DNA from: Perkinsus olseni
Lineage: Eukaryota > Perkinsozoa > Perkinsida
Reading direction: 5' to 3'
Assembly (NCBI GenBank): GCA_013115125.1
Contig: JABANN010000059.1
Span: 1-64,000 of the forward strand
Length of the DNA: 64,000 nt
The translations under genes and the position numbers were made by a program. Shown piece by piece: positions 52,658 through 64,000 of the stretch. Position 1 is the first letter of the stretch. Each line of letters starts with the position of its first letter. The notes under the pieces were generated by a model. That model worked only from the letters and a program-made list of their open reading frames with translations. It ran no database searches and had not been told where the DNA came from.

Positions 52658-54313
52658 GAGAGTGATCAACTTGAATACTGTATGAAGAAAGCAGTCACTC
52701 TGTGATGCGCGTCTTTCCCTTCCCCCCGTGCTCCTCACTATCAGTTGCGCTGCTCACCATGAGAGATCATCGACGACCTCTTATCAATAATGTTTATAAC
52801 AGCACATGTGAGAACAGCATATCCAGCATACAACACTCTATGACTCATAGACTATGAGTGCGTCTATATAAATGACAGTATCAAATCTAAGTGATTATGA
52901 TTTATTGTGATACTGTAGTTGTGCAAGTGCACAACTATGGCTCCCAAGCCTAGCCTGACGCTAGTTGATGACTTTATCAGTGTTATTGTTGGCAGAATCT
53001 CAGGATTCCACTAAACCATTGACTTGAGTTCCCGATGGTTAACAGATACTGCTATATAGAGAGTTCTATAAAACGTCAGTACTATCATGGTTGAAGTAAT
53101 TATCATATAAAAGATTGGACAGTGAAGTTATGAATAGCCGTCTGAGGGAACTCCTCCTAGGGTCCTAACCCGCATTCCACCAGAAGCTCTGGGCTGGACT
53201 GCGTTGAAGAATGGGGGAAGCCGATGAGATCAGCAACTTTGCAGAGGAAAAAAATATGTCGCTCGTCTATCGGGCGTAGCGGGCGTGCCGAGATGCATTG
53301 CTTGAGCGCGGAATCATCTGGGTTATCGTGCGGTCCACTCTCCCATAGCTTTAGCGCCTCATCGTGGCGTGACAGCCGGCGGCGGCGCCCTCTGTGCTGG
53401 AAAACGTGGCGATTATACCATGTACAGCGCGATGTATAAGGAATTCGATCCGTGGCGTGGAAGTGTAGAGACAAAGCTACACCGAAATTGCCGTGCTCGA
53501 CAATCACCCAATGGGTGGTGACTTTGGAGCGGTGGAGATTCCCGCTTTCCCTTTCCTCCTTCTGTGCCCCCTTCTCGTCTGGAGGCGCCGTTCCTCTCGG
53601 AGATGGGGGGAGAGGCCGACAACCCTGAGATTTTAGTCGGGTCGGCTAGCATTCTGAGGCTCGCGGGCTCGATCACTACGCGCGAACTCTTCTGGTAGGT
53701 GAAGGGATGTACGTGAGAAACTTCACGGAAGGGCGCCGTGCCGTTTCACAGTGAAACTTTCACTATTGTCAGGGTCTGCCTGCGCCGTACTGGTTTGTTC
53801 GCTCATCATCACTGGTCTCTCTCTCGCTGTTCAATCGCCAGCGAGATTGTTCAATATTACATGAGGATTTGGAAGGATCCTAGTTCCTGCTTTTGTGTCT
53901 GCGTACACTGGCACGCAGACGCACAGCGCGGCATCCTGCGCTGTACCGAATGTGGGCCGTCGGCCGCTACATTCCCGGTTGTGACTCGCGATGGTGCCCG
54001 AAGCATGTCGTGCACCATTGCAATGAATGGTTCATTGCGGCCGAGCGATCTGTCCAGCCGAAGTCGTGGGAGCGATTGTGTTCTCCGTGCGATTTCAGAA
54101 TCCTGGCCCGGCAGAACTCTGACATACTTCCTGTCTGTTTTCTTGCTTTTTCTATGAAGAAATATTTGGTTTGCAGTGACTCAATGGACTGACCTATTCT
54201 TAAGCCGTGAGACTCACGGTCCTCCTCACCCTAGCTTGAGCCCACATAGAGCATGGAGGAATCTATAGGTCGCGCCTGTAAGATACGGATGAGGTTAGTT
54301 TAGCTGGTGCTTC
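52658..54313. other. Divergent spacer with repeats and one doubtful ORF
   Basis: Starts with the probable promoter side of the minus-strand secreted-protein gene. Contains the palindrome TAGTTGTGCAAGTGCACAACTA-like element at 52917-52938 and repeat family C copy 4 (53374-53447, minus). A Cys/Trp-rich open piece at 53893-54192 (RYIPGCDSRWCPKHVVHHCN) could be an exon of an unrecognised gene. GTCTGCGT...ACGCAGAC (53897-53920) is a hairpin. Confidence 0.35.
53374..53447 (-). repeat. Dispersed repeat family C, copy 4
   Basis: Minus strand: CCTTATACATCGCGCTGTAC, then ATGGTATAATCGCCACG and GAGGGCGCCGCCGCCGGC, closest to copy 3. Confidence 0.75.
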
Positions 54314-55447
54314 ATGTCAAAGCCGCATCGAAGGGAAGCGGGCTATGGTCTCCTAGCTCTGGAGACGCTGGGCGTCCATCCCGGTGCGGCCGACTTACCA
54401 TTAGAGCTGCTGGACAGAATTTGGCGTTATGCGCGGGGCCCCGACTTGTGTGTTTCCGCGGAGATCACTCGCAAGCAACGAGAAGTCTTCGCATACAGCA
54501 GATTCTTTGAGCCTGTGGTGGAGTTTTTTGTAGAGCCTAGTACCAACTTTCCCCCAAATCTTGCGGGGGAGGGGCGGCTGATGGTGATGCTGATGAGTAG
54601 CACTATGCTGTACGAAGCCCGAATGGAGCCCTTCGGCTTGGCTCCCGTCACAGCTGGGGGCATTGAAGTGGAATCACCAGAGTACGGCACCACAGTATGT
54701 CGGACGAGTGGCGATTTTTATGGTATCGACAGAATCGGTTTGATGCGTTGGAGGAGAGGAAGCCCTCAGGGGTTCGAGCTCATCCACGATGGATTGAACG
54801 TCTTCCACAGGGAAGTTCGCGTGGCTGGCCGACACGTCTTTTGCGGCGGAGGTGCCGAATCGGGCGCACTAATAACGATACTCACGCTGGACAGACCGGG
54901 TGGTCGAATTTCTCGGCCGCCGTTAACTCTGAGCGTGGCTGATCGTCTCAATGTGTGGACGGCGTTCGAGCGGGCGGACAAGCTTCATGTCGTTTGGACG
55001 GCAGGAGAAGAGCTGAAGTCGATTGAAATGGCCGCCGATGAGCCGTCGAGCGATACGTGGTTCAGGAGAACTCTCGTACACGCTGACTGGGTCAGAAAAA
55101 CCCGCAAGGACATTGAAGTGGTGGCGGACTCAGCTCTACTCATAGGCGTTGGCATGGGCTCAGCAACGCTCTGCATGGTTCTGTTCGACTTGGACGCAGC
55201 TTGCGTCACGCATGTGGTCGATCTCAAGGTTGGTATTAACAGCTTCCGTGTGGTTGGTAATAGGGTCTACTTGCATGAGCGAGCCTCGCCCTTCGGTGGT
55301 AGAATATTTTGGAAAGATATTCAACTGCGGAAAGTCACTTCTCTGCGGGCTGGGTTGCAGTGGAAGGCTCCTGATGTGGCGAAAGTACTAATAGGAGCGG
55401 CATTGCGTAATCGACAGGGAAGTCTCTTGGTCGGGCAGTCAGCGTGA
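54314..55447 (+). CDS. Intronless F-box-like protein, 377 residues
   Basis: A single open frame of 377 codons in a region where multi-exon genes are the rule. Residues about 28-65 (LPLELLDRIWRYARGPDLCV, then AEITRKQREVFAYSRFF) resemble an F-box start (LPxELLxxI) that would bind SKP1 in SCF ubiquitin ligases, but the match is short. The rest is a series of strand-like segments with WTAFERADKLHVVWTAG and LIGVGMGSATLCMVLFDLDA, plausibly a beta-propeller or other repeat fold, without a recognised family signature. The start is the first ATG, 54314. The absence of introns suggests a retrocopy or a recent expansion family. Coding is well supported; function is not. Confidence 0.7.
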   Translation: MSKPHRREAGYGLLALETLGVHPGAADLPLELLDRIWRYARGPDLCVSAEITRKQREVFAYSRFFEPVVEFFVEPSTNFPPNLAGEGRLMVMLMSSTMLYEARMEPFGLAPVTAGGIEVESPEYGTTVCRTSGDFYGIDRIGLMRWRRGSPQGFELIHDGLNVFHREVRVAGRHVFCGGGAESGALITILTLDRPGGRISRPPLTLSVADRLNVWTAFERADKLHVVWTAGEELKSIEMAADEPSSDTWFRRTLVHADWVRKTRKDIEVVADSALLIGVGMGSATLCMVLFDLDAACVTHVVDLKVGINSFRVVGNRVYLHERASPFGGRIFWKDIQLRKVTSLRAGLQWKAPDVAKVLIGAALRNRQGSLLVGQSA

Positions 55448-57281
55448 GGGGAAAACTGCTCTGTTTTTTGGTACTGATTTGTCCGACGCGATTCCCCTAG
55501 CGCCATTGATTCTGAAATTGACTACTGATCTAGCCGTTGGATGCCTCAATTTTTGGCTTCGATTTTTACTATTTACGTTAAAGGGAGTATCTTTGTAACC
55601 TTCATGAAGCCAACCGGCAGGGGTATCGCCGGAAGTTCACTTGCATGAATTAACTCTCATGTGTATTCGAGTAGTGCTGCAACTGGCTAGTAATTGCTAG
55701 GCCTCACTTGCTCATCATCATCATCATCATCAACACGTTGCATGCCTGAAGGTCCGTGTTTGGTTGGTCCATGGGCGACTAGTTTCGAACGAGTGGTTCG
55801 AGGCTAATTCCTTACGGAGACTGCGATTTTTCCGCTCCTGAAAGAACGCATGTGCTCGGGACGCTAGAGCGCACAATTGGAGTCGAGGCTGTATTTTGTT
55901 GCAGGCTGCACGTTGCAGGACCGCTGTGGAGGGGTAATTAATTCGTCTTGTGAATAGGACTGGAGTATGCTTGATAGAGGAGGGATTGCCCATAGCCCTC
56001 CGCGATATTGCCGCCGGTGGTCTTCTATGTCTGCTGCCTGTAATTTCCCTCAAATTTTGCGAAGAGCTGGCGTGGATTTTGCATCCTAAAGGTAAAGGCT
56101 TTATTCAGCTTCATCATGTTCTGGAGATTTATCGCTTCCCTCTTCCCATATGAGTGCCGTCACTATTTTAAACGTCTTGGCATCGTCAAAGCTGGCGCCG
56201 TGATAATGGTAGTGATGGAGGCTCTTTCTGTCGACGAGCATCGAGCGACATTGCGGATAGGGTCGCGAATCCGCCGATTCACAAGTTGAGTGTCGGTGTG
56301 GTTACAATCACTAGCCTAGCTCGCATCTGCAGCTAGTAGGAGTACTACTTGTAGTTTTTGATTAGTTGCATGGAGAATTGAACTGTTCGAATGTCCAACG
56401 ATGGGTGCTGCTTTGAGATCTCTTGGATGGCTCGAAGTGCATGGTTCGATTCTCCTGAAGCACTGCAGTGTCTTCTGGGGGGCCCTCCTAGCAGACCCTT
56501 CCGCTTTGCCCCACATCATCATCATCATGATGTGGCTGGTCGTAGGTATTCACGTCAGGATTGGCTGGTCTGGGAATTTGGCTTGGTACTGATAGTAGCA
56601 GTAGTGGAATGAAGCTTGGAGGTAGTAGGCGGGCATAGCCCATCTCGACTCTCCGGTTCGCATCATCCGGAAAAAGAGAATTGGAATAATGGTCGAACCG
56701 CAATCGTCTAGATGTAATCAGCTATTTTTCGTATGTTGTATTGACGATTCTCCCGTGGGTGGACAATTCCCATTGACCTTCTTCCACCTGGGCATTCGCT
56801 CACTTCCTTGTCAGTCGACCCGTGCTCTGGTGCGCCCTTCCGAGAGACGGAAGTCGTCGCGGCTGGACTTGGAGAAATGCTGCTAGTGACTGGGGTAGTA
56901 GTGTGTCATGTGGAGGGAGGGGCTGATTCGCAGAGCAGGACTCCGTTCCTCGACAACAGAGAATATTATCCAACTCAATAGAGCGTTGTTCTTTAGCGTC
57001 GCGATCACGCATCAGGATTCCTGACTCCGTGTGGCGTTGAACTCAGTGTGGCTGGCGGACAGAATATACGCGGGAAAAATTGCTCTTGAAAATCTTCGAT
57101 ATTTTTTGAAAATTCCGACCAGAAATTTTCCAAATTTTGAAATTTTTAGTCCTCTCGGCCATACTGGTTAGACTATCATCTTTCGCACCTATGCATCGGT
57201 CTGGGCTGATACAGGGTCGCTTTCCGGTTGGTCCGTGCTTGGGCGTGAGACAGTTCATCACCTGATGAGAGCCACCTTCAG
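55448..57281. other. Spacer with simple repeats
   Basis: No supported gene. CAT-triplet microsatellites lie at about 55713-55731 and 56515-56527. AT-rich TTTTGAAATTTTT-type sequence at 57090-57150 looks intronic, so a first exon of the downstream epimerase gene may lie just upstream of it. Confidence 0.4.
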
Positions 57282-60200
57282 GGCTCGGGATTCATCGGCT
57301 CAAACCTGGTGGAGGATCTGCTGGACTTGGGCTACCGAGTGCGCGTGTTCGATAATCTTGTAACAGGTATTTGGGACGGGGGAGCGAATCTATCGCTTCA
57401 CCCACCAATGAGAAATACTACGTTTTTCTTGCTTTGTTCAATTCGCATTTGCTGGAGGGCTCACGTCCGTTGTTCTCCACGTGAGAGCTACAGAGAACTC
57501 GCTCAGTGGCCTAAGCGATAGGTAACATCCAGTATCTGCCGCTGGACCACCCTCGGCTGGAATTTCGATACGGTGATATCATGGACATGAAGGCTCTACG
57601 GGCAGCGATGGAAGGCGTCACTGGCGTGATACATCTGGCGGCTGCTAGCAAGGTAGTATAACGATTCAATTGTTACATACGGGCGTTGGTTTTACTAGAC
57701 CGGAGGTGGTGGATACATCGGGAAGAATAGATTCTACTTGGCGGCTATCATTGTGGAGGGCTTTCTAGTACTTGTGGCGGTGGTCGCTTCTCGTAGAACT
57801 CGGAGTATTCAGCAGAGAGTATTCGGCTCAGAGTATCGGCGTTAATCTCTAATGAGGTCGAATCGCCGTATAATCATTTTGCGTCTTGGCATCTGCTCTA
57901 CTGTATACGGCCATTTTCAGCAGGTGCTGCCGAGCTTGAAAAACTCCACTATGGCGACATTCAATGTTAATGTGAACTCAGTTGGCACGGCTAATGTACT
58001 TGAAGTAGCGCAGCAAGCTGGCACGGTAGGCTGAGCCACCGCAGCGTAGTACTGGTTTAGCGGGGCGGTCTTCGTAAGTCAATTTTCAGCGCGCTGCAGA
58101 ACCAGGCGCAGGCCATAGATTCACTTCCGAATCTGAAACTGCTATTCTCGACCTCGAGTATGTTTCTACCCTATCTTGTCGTCGTCACGGGCTGGCGTTC
58201 TGAGGTCGATATCGTAATCGACCACTTCCGGCTACATGAGTATTCAGGTCTTCTTAGGTCCGGAAAGTGATATTTGCGGCGAGCAGCACTTTCTATGGAA
58301 ACCAGGACTTGCCGTATAGAGAAACAGACCACTTCTCGGTAATATATGTGCTATTGTAGCATTGAAAGCCTCCTGCATGCTCTCTAATTTCCAAAACGTC
58401 TTACGGAACCCTGTGGGTTCCCACACTGTGGGGCATTGAGCACATTCTACATCGAATGGGGTATCAAGTATATCATGTTGCATGATTCATGTATGTTATT
58501 TCAAACATGATCTAGGGAAATCTCGTCGTCCATGAAAGCCTACAGCCAGGGCACCTTCATACACCGCGATTCTATAGAGCAAGCAGAACGAAGCCTTGTC
58601 CGCCACGGATCCGCTCTGAGTAAGAGATATCGAGAGCGAGCTGCTCAGCTGTGCGGTGCTGCTTGACCAACTTCGAGTCTTGAAGATTGACGGATGGTGA
58701 TACGTTCTGCTGCTGGCCCCTCTTCGCTGTGTCCCGCTGAGGAGCCAGGTGTCGTCATACATGATGCCAAAGCTCTGTCTCACGCTATCGACACGGATGG
58801 CTGAGGCCCTCAGCCTGAGGGTGTATATAGAGAGGCACACGCTGGTTGATCGCTATGACCAGGAGAGTGGAGTGTCTAGACCAGCTGGGTGAGACCTAGG
58901 CCGAGGCTGAGCCCCAGCCCAGATTTGGCCGCGTAGTTGTCAACCAACGTTGGGGTAGCTAGCAGCGTCTAGACCAGCTACCGCCGAGAGGAGCTGGTCG
59001 CGCTGGTCCGCGCGTACGGGAAGTGGTTGCGCTAGATTCAGGAAGAGCACTTTCCAGGCTTTTTTATTATGAGAGCGTACTCCGATTGGGGGGCATCATT
59101 CCGGCTAGGAGAGATTGTTTGCGCCGCAAACTGTGCGGTTGGGCATGTATTTGTCCGACGATTTCTACGAGAGCTGGGACAAGTACGCTTCAAAGGATGA
59201 CCTTGGTGAGGACTGTCGGATTTTGCTACGTGTGTTCAGACTAAGTACGACCGACGTTGGCTCGAGGAACTCAGTTAGTTCAACTAACGCAACAGCTTTG
59301 GCGTGCCTTGCCATTCATTGTCGGTTAGCTCTGTCAAATGTCCTCCGCAGTAAAGCCGGGCCCTTGTACTACTCAAGCCATCCGTTACGTACACCGTTGT
59401 TGGAGGCGATGGTACGAAGAGCAGGGAGTTACGGCTTGTGGTGACGCTGGATACCAGCGGCTGGAAACCCATACCCGAGATTCTCTGCACTCTGGTGGAC
59501 TTGGGAAGAAGAGTGCAACACCATATTTGCCACGTCCTTTTGTACAAGATTACCGAGTAGCTATCAGTACGTTTTGAAATCATGTTGGTGGCGGATTGTG
59601 ATAGAGAAAATAGTTCCACTGGCTCTGCTGTACTGCCCTGGCCACGATACCTCCCTCACTACTGAGTTTCCTTCTCATGGCTTCTTTGCGTTCGAAGCTC
59701 GCTCCCAGTGAGGGAAAGCTCTCTCCACGCTCAACTGAAGTACAGATGGCACCGTATTCTCGATGTTGCTATTCTATTTCAAATTTTGTATACGTCTGTT
59801 GATGGCTGCGGCGCCATAGTGAGACGGTCGTGTATTGCTTCTTTTCTATTCAGCCTTCGAGTCCTTACAGTGCCAGCAAAGCCATGGGAGAACTACAAAT
59901 GCAGACATTTGATAAGTAGGTGGGGAGGAGGTGTTAAGCTCACCCTGTTAGTCTCGTGTATGGCGCTGCGGTTTTCCTCGGCTTAGCCCGCCTCCCGCCA
60001 CTAGTGGCTGTTGAACTTCGGCGGAAAATCCTCGGTTTTCTCCAACGCCAGTTGGCCTGGGGAACGTGTACGTTAGGGTATATAACCTCGCCACTGTATC
60101 GCTACGCTTCTTCATGGTCTACGGTCCGAGGCAGCCTCGTGATGGTGCGTACGCCATCGTCACTGGCGTTTTTGCTGGTCAGAGGGAAAGGGGCGAGTCA

Positions 60201-61729
60201 TTGACGATTGAAGGTGAGCTAGAATGGGTGTTGCCTCGAGCAGCATTCGGACGGCACGTCTTTGTGGGAAAAATCTTATCAACTTTCCGGAAGAGCCTGC
60301 TAGAAGGTGTTTCCCCGTTTCGCCACAGGAAATTTCAAAATTTCCCGAAAGGTATTTCAGCAATGCGTCCCTGGATCAGCATGCTGTTACCCTAGGTGAC
60401 GGCCTTCAATTTCGGGACTTCGTCCACGTCAAGGACATAGCTCGCGGAATCACACTGGCCTACCAGAGCGATAGGGTCAGAGGCGGTCAGCCGATCAATC
60501 TCGGGAGCGGAGAGGCTCATACTGTGCAGGTGAGCTGAGCCGTTATGTTCGGAACTTCAGCTCGACATGGTGTAAACGTGATTACGATGGTGCAGCCCTT
60601 GCTTCGAGTGAACCCTTCCCTGAAGTGGTTGATTCATCACTCAGTGGAATCTTAGTTTTGCAGAAGAAGAAGAAAAGCCTTCCTGCCATTTTTCTGGCTG
60701 ACGCTGGAGAACCTTGCCGCGGCTGGTCGATGCAGTCGTTGCCAATTTCAGGCGAGGACTGTCCTTTGCCTCAAATCAGCGGATGTGTGATGCACAGTAG
60801 TCGGAGTGGAAGTTCGGATTCGTTCTGTTATGTCCCTTCTCTGTGACGATCGTGGCTTCGCAGGAGCTGGCGGACTTAGTATCGCCGAATCAAAAGCGCC
60901 TGCCTGCAAGAAAAAACGACTTGAGGGGCACTCTGGCGGACACGTGCAAGGCGAAGGCAGTATTGGGTGAGTTGGGTGCAGGAGGCCTGCCTGGCGCTCT
61001 CTCTGGGAGAGTTGTGTTTTCTGATGAAAATATCGTAAAAATTCACCACCCAAGCGGGGCTGAGCGGCATGGGTTTGTACTAGGTCATAACGAACTACTA
61101 TTACCACCATTACTGTGGCTTCGCGTACACCATAATGCTCTCTTGTGTGCGGCGAGTCAAGTCTAGATGAGACGGGAATTATGCGCCGCTCGCGGACTTC
61201 GGTCAATCTGTGAGCATGGTGTCTAAGGCGAGCAGGGGGGACCTTCTTCTACTTCGAGATTCGGGAAATAGCGATTGCGGCTTCCCGTCATTCGGGGAGG
61301 TTGTGAGCCACAACTCGAAATAAGTATTAAAGAGAGAGGGTCGCAACTTGTGACCCTCTCTCTTTAATACTGGCGCTATCGCTCTCAGGTTGGTCCACGA
61401 GGAAAGACTTTCGAACTGAGATGAGCCGAATTATCGAGGATACTATCGCTGGCCGTGGTCTCTATCTTGCGGAATGGTTCCAGGATCCTGGGACTGTGGG
61501 GTGGCTTGAGAGGAAGATACATGGTGGGCAGGGCCTCTCTGTTGTTCCTCATGGACAACGAAACGCTGGCATAGCGGCCTCACCCAGCTGGCGAACTTCG
61601 CCAGTTGGATGGATGTTCCTATATCGACCCTATCGCTATATTGCTGTCTTCGCTCCCTATTGTGACATCCTCCAGTGTTGGCATAGCGGCCTACTCACCC
61701 TAGGCCGAATAAGACGAATGTTAGAGTAG
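57282..61729 (+). CDS. Extended-SDR NAD-dependent epimerase/dehydratase
   Basis: Family enzymes act on nucleotide sugars (UDP-glucose/GlcNAc epimerases, dTDP-glucose dehydratases). Exons seen: 57282-57366 (GSGFIGSNLVEDLLDLGYRV, then RVFDNL: second half of the NAD-binding motif), 57522-57652 (YLPLDHPRLEFRYGDIMDMK...GVIHLAAASK), 57924-58025 (NVNSVGTANVLEVAQQAG), 58258-58338 (VRKVIFAASSTFYGNQDLPY), 60077-60213 (VSLRFFMVYGPRQPRDGAY), 60361-60529 (LGDGLQFRDFVHVKDIARGI...PINLGSGEAHTV), 60864-60966 (DLRGTLADTCKAKAVLG) and from 61389 (GWSTRKDFRTEM). The N-terminal exon with the first Gly and the exon with the catalytic YxxxK were not found, so 58339-60076 is unresolved. The C-terminal end is approximate. 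Confidence 0.85.
61323..61371. repeat. Perfect 20-bp inverted repeat with a 9-nt loop
   Basis: Arms AGTATTAAAGAGAGAGGGTC (61323-61342) and its exact complement (61352-61371), loop GCAACTTGT. It lies in an intron of the epimerase gene just before exon 61389. Confidence 0.95.
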
Positions 61730-62201
61730 ATAACTCAACGAGAGTCGTTTAGAGTGATTCTTCTGCGTTACAACTAGCGCAATAACATCACTGGAGGGTG
61801 GGCTTGACGAAAGGGTCACCACGGCCAGAACAGCTGTGAGAAAGCATGTAGCTTGTAGAAGACGGTACAGTAGTAGCCCTGAAACGCTCCTGACTGCCCT
61901 GGGTGGCGAGGTGAAAGTGATCGAATCCGCGAGAGAAAATCACTTCGTGCTCATCACCGAGGGACGGCCAAGCTGGCAACGGACTAGGTTCAGCTCTCGT
62001 GCCCTTTTCAGGTTACACTCGTGCTGATCACGATAAGCGGAATTCGCTGATCGCAGGTGAGTTGAAAGCACACGGGAATTCATGGCTTGCTGACGCCCCG
62101 GGCCTGAGAGGTCGCCATGGTTGATGTCACTTTCGTACAGTAGCGGATTTGTGTTGACGAAATCGGGAGAGGTAGAGTGACTTTGTGAGGTTTTCACTAC
62201 T
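61730..62201. other. Short spacer before OTU1
   Basis: An open piece at 61800-61990 (TLLTALGGEVKVIESARENH) could be a further exon of the epimerase gene or of nothing; no clear splice phase. The OTU1 start follows. Confidence 0.3.
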
Positions 62202-64000
62202 ATGTCCGTTTTAACGCTCCAAGTTCGGTATGGGGATAAACATGTATCTGTCCATGTCCCCGATGGAGCAAACTTCCGTCAACTTCAGGAGAAGCTTTTC
62301 GAGGCCACGGGGCTGCCGATCGATAAACAGGTGAGAAAGGGGCTGACAACTTTGGTGGCGAGGGGATCGGCAGGATCCGAGGGTTGACATGTGGATATTT
62401 TGGTAGCTGTAAAACATTTGTACGAGAAATTATCGGCATTTTCTCGCGTGGCATACGTGGTGATCTGGAATTAGGCTAGTTATCCTAGCGGTTCCGGCAA
62501 GCCCGTTTCGGGTCCTATCGGACGCTTCCCGAACGTGCATCAGGCGCTTCGCTAGTGGCCGTACACTGTGCCGCGTGATACTCAAAGCCGTTGAATTGCT
62601 GTAATGTAAGCTGCAAATTCGAGGATCTCAGTGTGAGCTGATATTTATCATCACATGAATAGAAGGGAGCTGCCTTAATTCGAGTGATGTGGGCCTCACA
62701 ATGTGGAGGCCAACGAGGATTCCTTGAACCACTCATTTTTGACAGGTTGTGTCGGTCGGATTCCCGCAACAACGGCTGCTCTTGGCTGAGCCAAACACCC
62801 CACTGTCAGCGTTGAAGATCGGCAAGGATGATATATTATCACTCTCGGCCACCGGAGGTAAGGATACGCCAAATCGATCACATAATCGATTTCTGGATAT
62901 CTTCCGTTGTGGCCATAGAGAAGCCAGTAAGTTAGGGGTTATCGCTCGTTCTGGGTCCTTTCCGCACGGCATTTCTCGCTGCTTGCTAGTCGAATCGAGC
63001 TAGTCCCCTTCTGAGAATGAAAATGGACGCCCCCTTTTCTGCTCATTTTTTACATAATCGATATGATTTCTGACGATAATGTATTCAATTTCGATATTTT
63101 TTCGGAGCTGTAGAGCCTTGGCAGTCGACCGGAACAAAATTCGGGAGTGCTTCGAAATTTCGAACGGCCGGTTTTCTCGAAATTCACGGTATAAGGTCCT
63201 CCGGGGAGAGAAGTGCAACCGATGTTAGGCTGCATCAGAGCTACCGATGATAGTCACCGTTGGCCGGCCGCCACCCTGCTTGCCCGTTAATGAACTTGCT
63301 TTTCCACCCGCCTCGCAATTATACAGTGTGGCACTGGTGATTGTCACAGACTTTCGTTCTATGCAGGGTCCTCTGAGAGCGCTAGTAGTACCTCTACCGT
63401 TGCGTCTCGGCGGGTCGAACCTCGACCTGTCGACTTGGCGAGAACACGTTTTCCCATACTCGACCCCGAGCTGGTGAGTTGGGGGATTTTTGGTATTCGA
63501 GTAATGAACGATCCGTATCTTAGGTTGATCTTGGCGGATTTCACAGGGAGCCTGTTCCGGGTGACAATTCGTGCATGTTTACAGCGGTTATTCGCTCACT
63601 GCAACTGAAGGGCATTACCACTCGAGATCTTCGGGGGATTGTGGCGCGGACGATCGAAGCTAACCCGAATCGATACACCGAGGCCGTGCTCGACAAACCA
63701 GCGAAAAAGTGAGAAAAAGGGAGTGGTGGAGATTGAGAGAGAACTCGGTGTTGTCTTGTCTTCGACCTTGGATGCGCAGGCATGACCTTCCCTGACTATC
63801 GTGGCCACTGGAGTTTCATAACAACTGATCACTAAGGGTTATCTTAATTTATTCCGATTTCTCCCTTCTTTGCTAAACAAGAATATCGGGACAACTCAGC
63901 GGTACTTCAGGTGGAGTATCTTATACTTCTGTGAAGTACTAGGATCAACCTTGATTCACACTTTCGGCTTTTAGTGCGAAGAATTCTAACCTGATTGATG
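62202..64000 (+). CDS. OTU1: OTU1/YOD1-type deubiquitinase, cut by the right edge
   Basis: A cysteine protease that works with p97/Cdc48 in ER-associated degradation. Exons 62202-62330, 62746-62857, 63367-63473 and 63524-63708 chain in phase. The N-terminal UBX-like domain reads LTLQVRYGDKHVSVHVPDGA, then QLQEKLFEATGLPIDKQ, and in the next exon VGFPQQRLLLAEPNTPLSAL, the ubiquitin-fold that binds p97. A Ser-rich linker follows, then the OTU catalytic start HREPVPGDNSCMFTAV with Asp and the nucleophilic Cys in GDNSC, and LRGIVARTIEANPNRYTEAV, then LDKPAK, matching the OTU1 'YSEAVLGK' region. The catalytic His and C-terminal zinc finger must lie beyond the edge. Confidence 0.93.

Noticed and set aside
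58100-58158. Possible epimerase exon reading LKLLFSTSS
   Set aside because: It duplicates the strand supplied in phase by exon 58258-58338; including it breaks the family alignment.

Overview
This is nuclear DNA from an intron-dense unicellular eukaryote. The evidence is single-copy eukaryotic housekeeping genes broken into many short exons, GT-AG introns with pyrimidine-rich 3' ends, nuclear tRNA genes with T-run Pol III terminators, and no ribosome-binding sites or operons. Most genes lie on the + strand. Together with two GC-AG introns and one lineage-specific secreted protein, this loosely suggests an alveolate (perkinsid or dinoflagellate relative). That placement is an inference; no diagnostic marker such as a spliced leader was seen.

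Layout: (1) 104-262(-), first exon of an NmrA-like NAD(P)-binding protein running off the left edge. (2) 1330-2458(+), a 113-residue ubiquitin/SUMO-like protein in three exons. (3) 2899-4057(+), an unrecognised 127-residue protein in three exons. (4) about 4854-6168(+), SURF1, a cytochrome-oxidase assembly factor. (5) about 6381-11550(+), a type III beta phosphatidylinositol 4-kinase with its kinase domain in one long last exon. (6) about 12953-17436(+), a USP4/15-like ubiquitin hydrolase. (7) about 18682-24070(+), a SWI3/SMARCC-type SWI/SNF subunit with a Helitron-like fragment in one intron. (8) a decayed copy of the next gene's first exon, a perfect hairpin, then 25737 to about 28706(+), the SUMO E1 subunit SAE1/AOS1. 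(9) 31558 to about 50069(+), a fused NAD(P)H glutamate synthase in about 50 exons, which dominates the window. (10) 51788-52657(-), a secreted protein of unknown function. (11) 54314-55447(+), an intronless F-box-like protein. (12) about 57282-61729(+), an extended-SDR sugar-nucleotide epimerase/dehydratase. (13) 62202 to the right edge (+), the OTU1/YOD1 deubiquitinase, incomplete.

The genes do not form one pathway, although four belong to ubiquitin/SUMO biology (SUMO-like protein, USP, SAE1, OTU1). Their exon structures were rebuilt by hand from protein similarity, splice signals and reading phase. Several small gene models close exactly in frame.

The most unusual content is in the introns. 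Complete tRNA genes sit antisense in glutamate synthase introns (three near-identical tRNA-Arg(CCT) and one tRNA-Arg(TCT)), and a tRNA-Ser(TGA) with a decayed tandem copy sits in sense. At least eight further introns carry only the 3' half of a tRNA. Three of these are complete introns of 48-56 nt made almost entirely of a T-arm. A short motif, TAATTTCGTGGCGCGYGAC, recurs about 18 times, nearly always in introns. Several other short repeat families are dispersed through introns and intergenic DNA. A large share of exons begin with GT directly after the 3' AG. Together these suggest continuing intron gain from mobile or tRNA-derived sequence.
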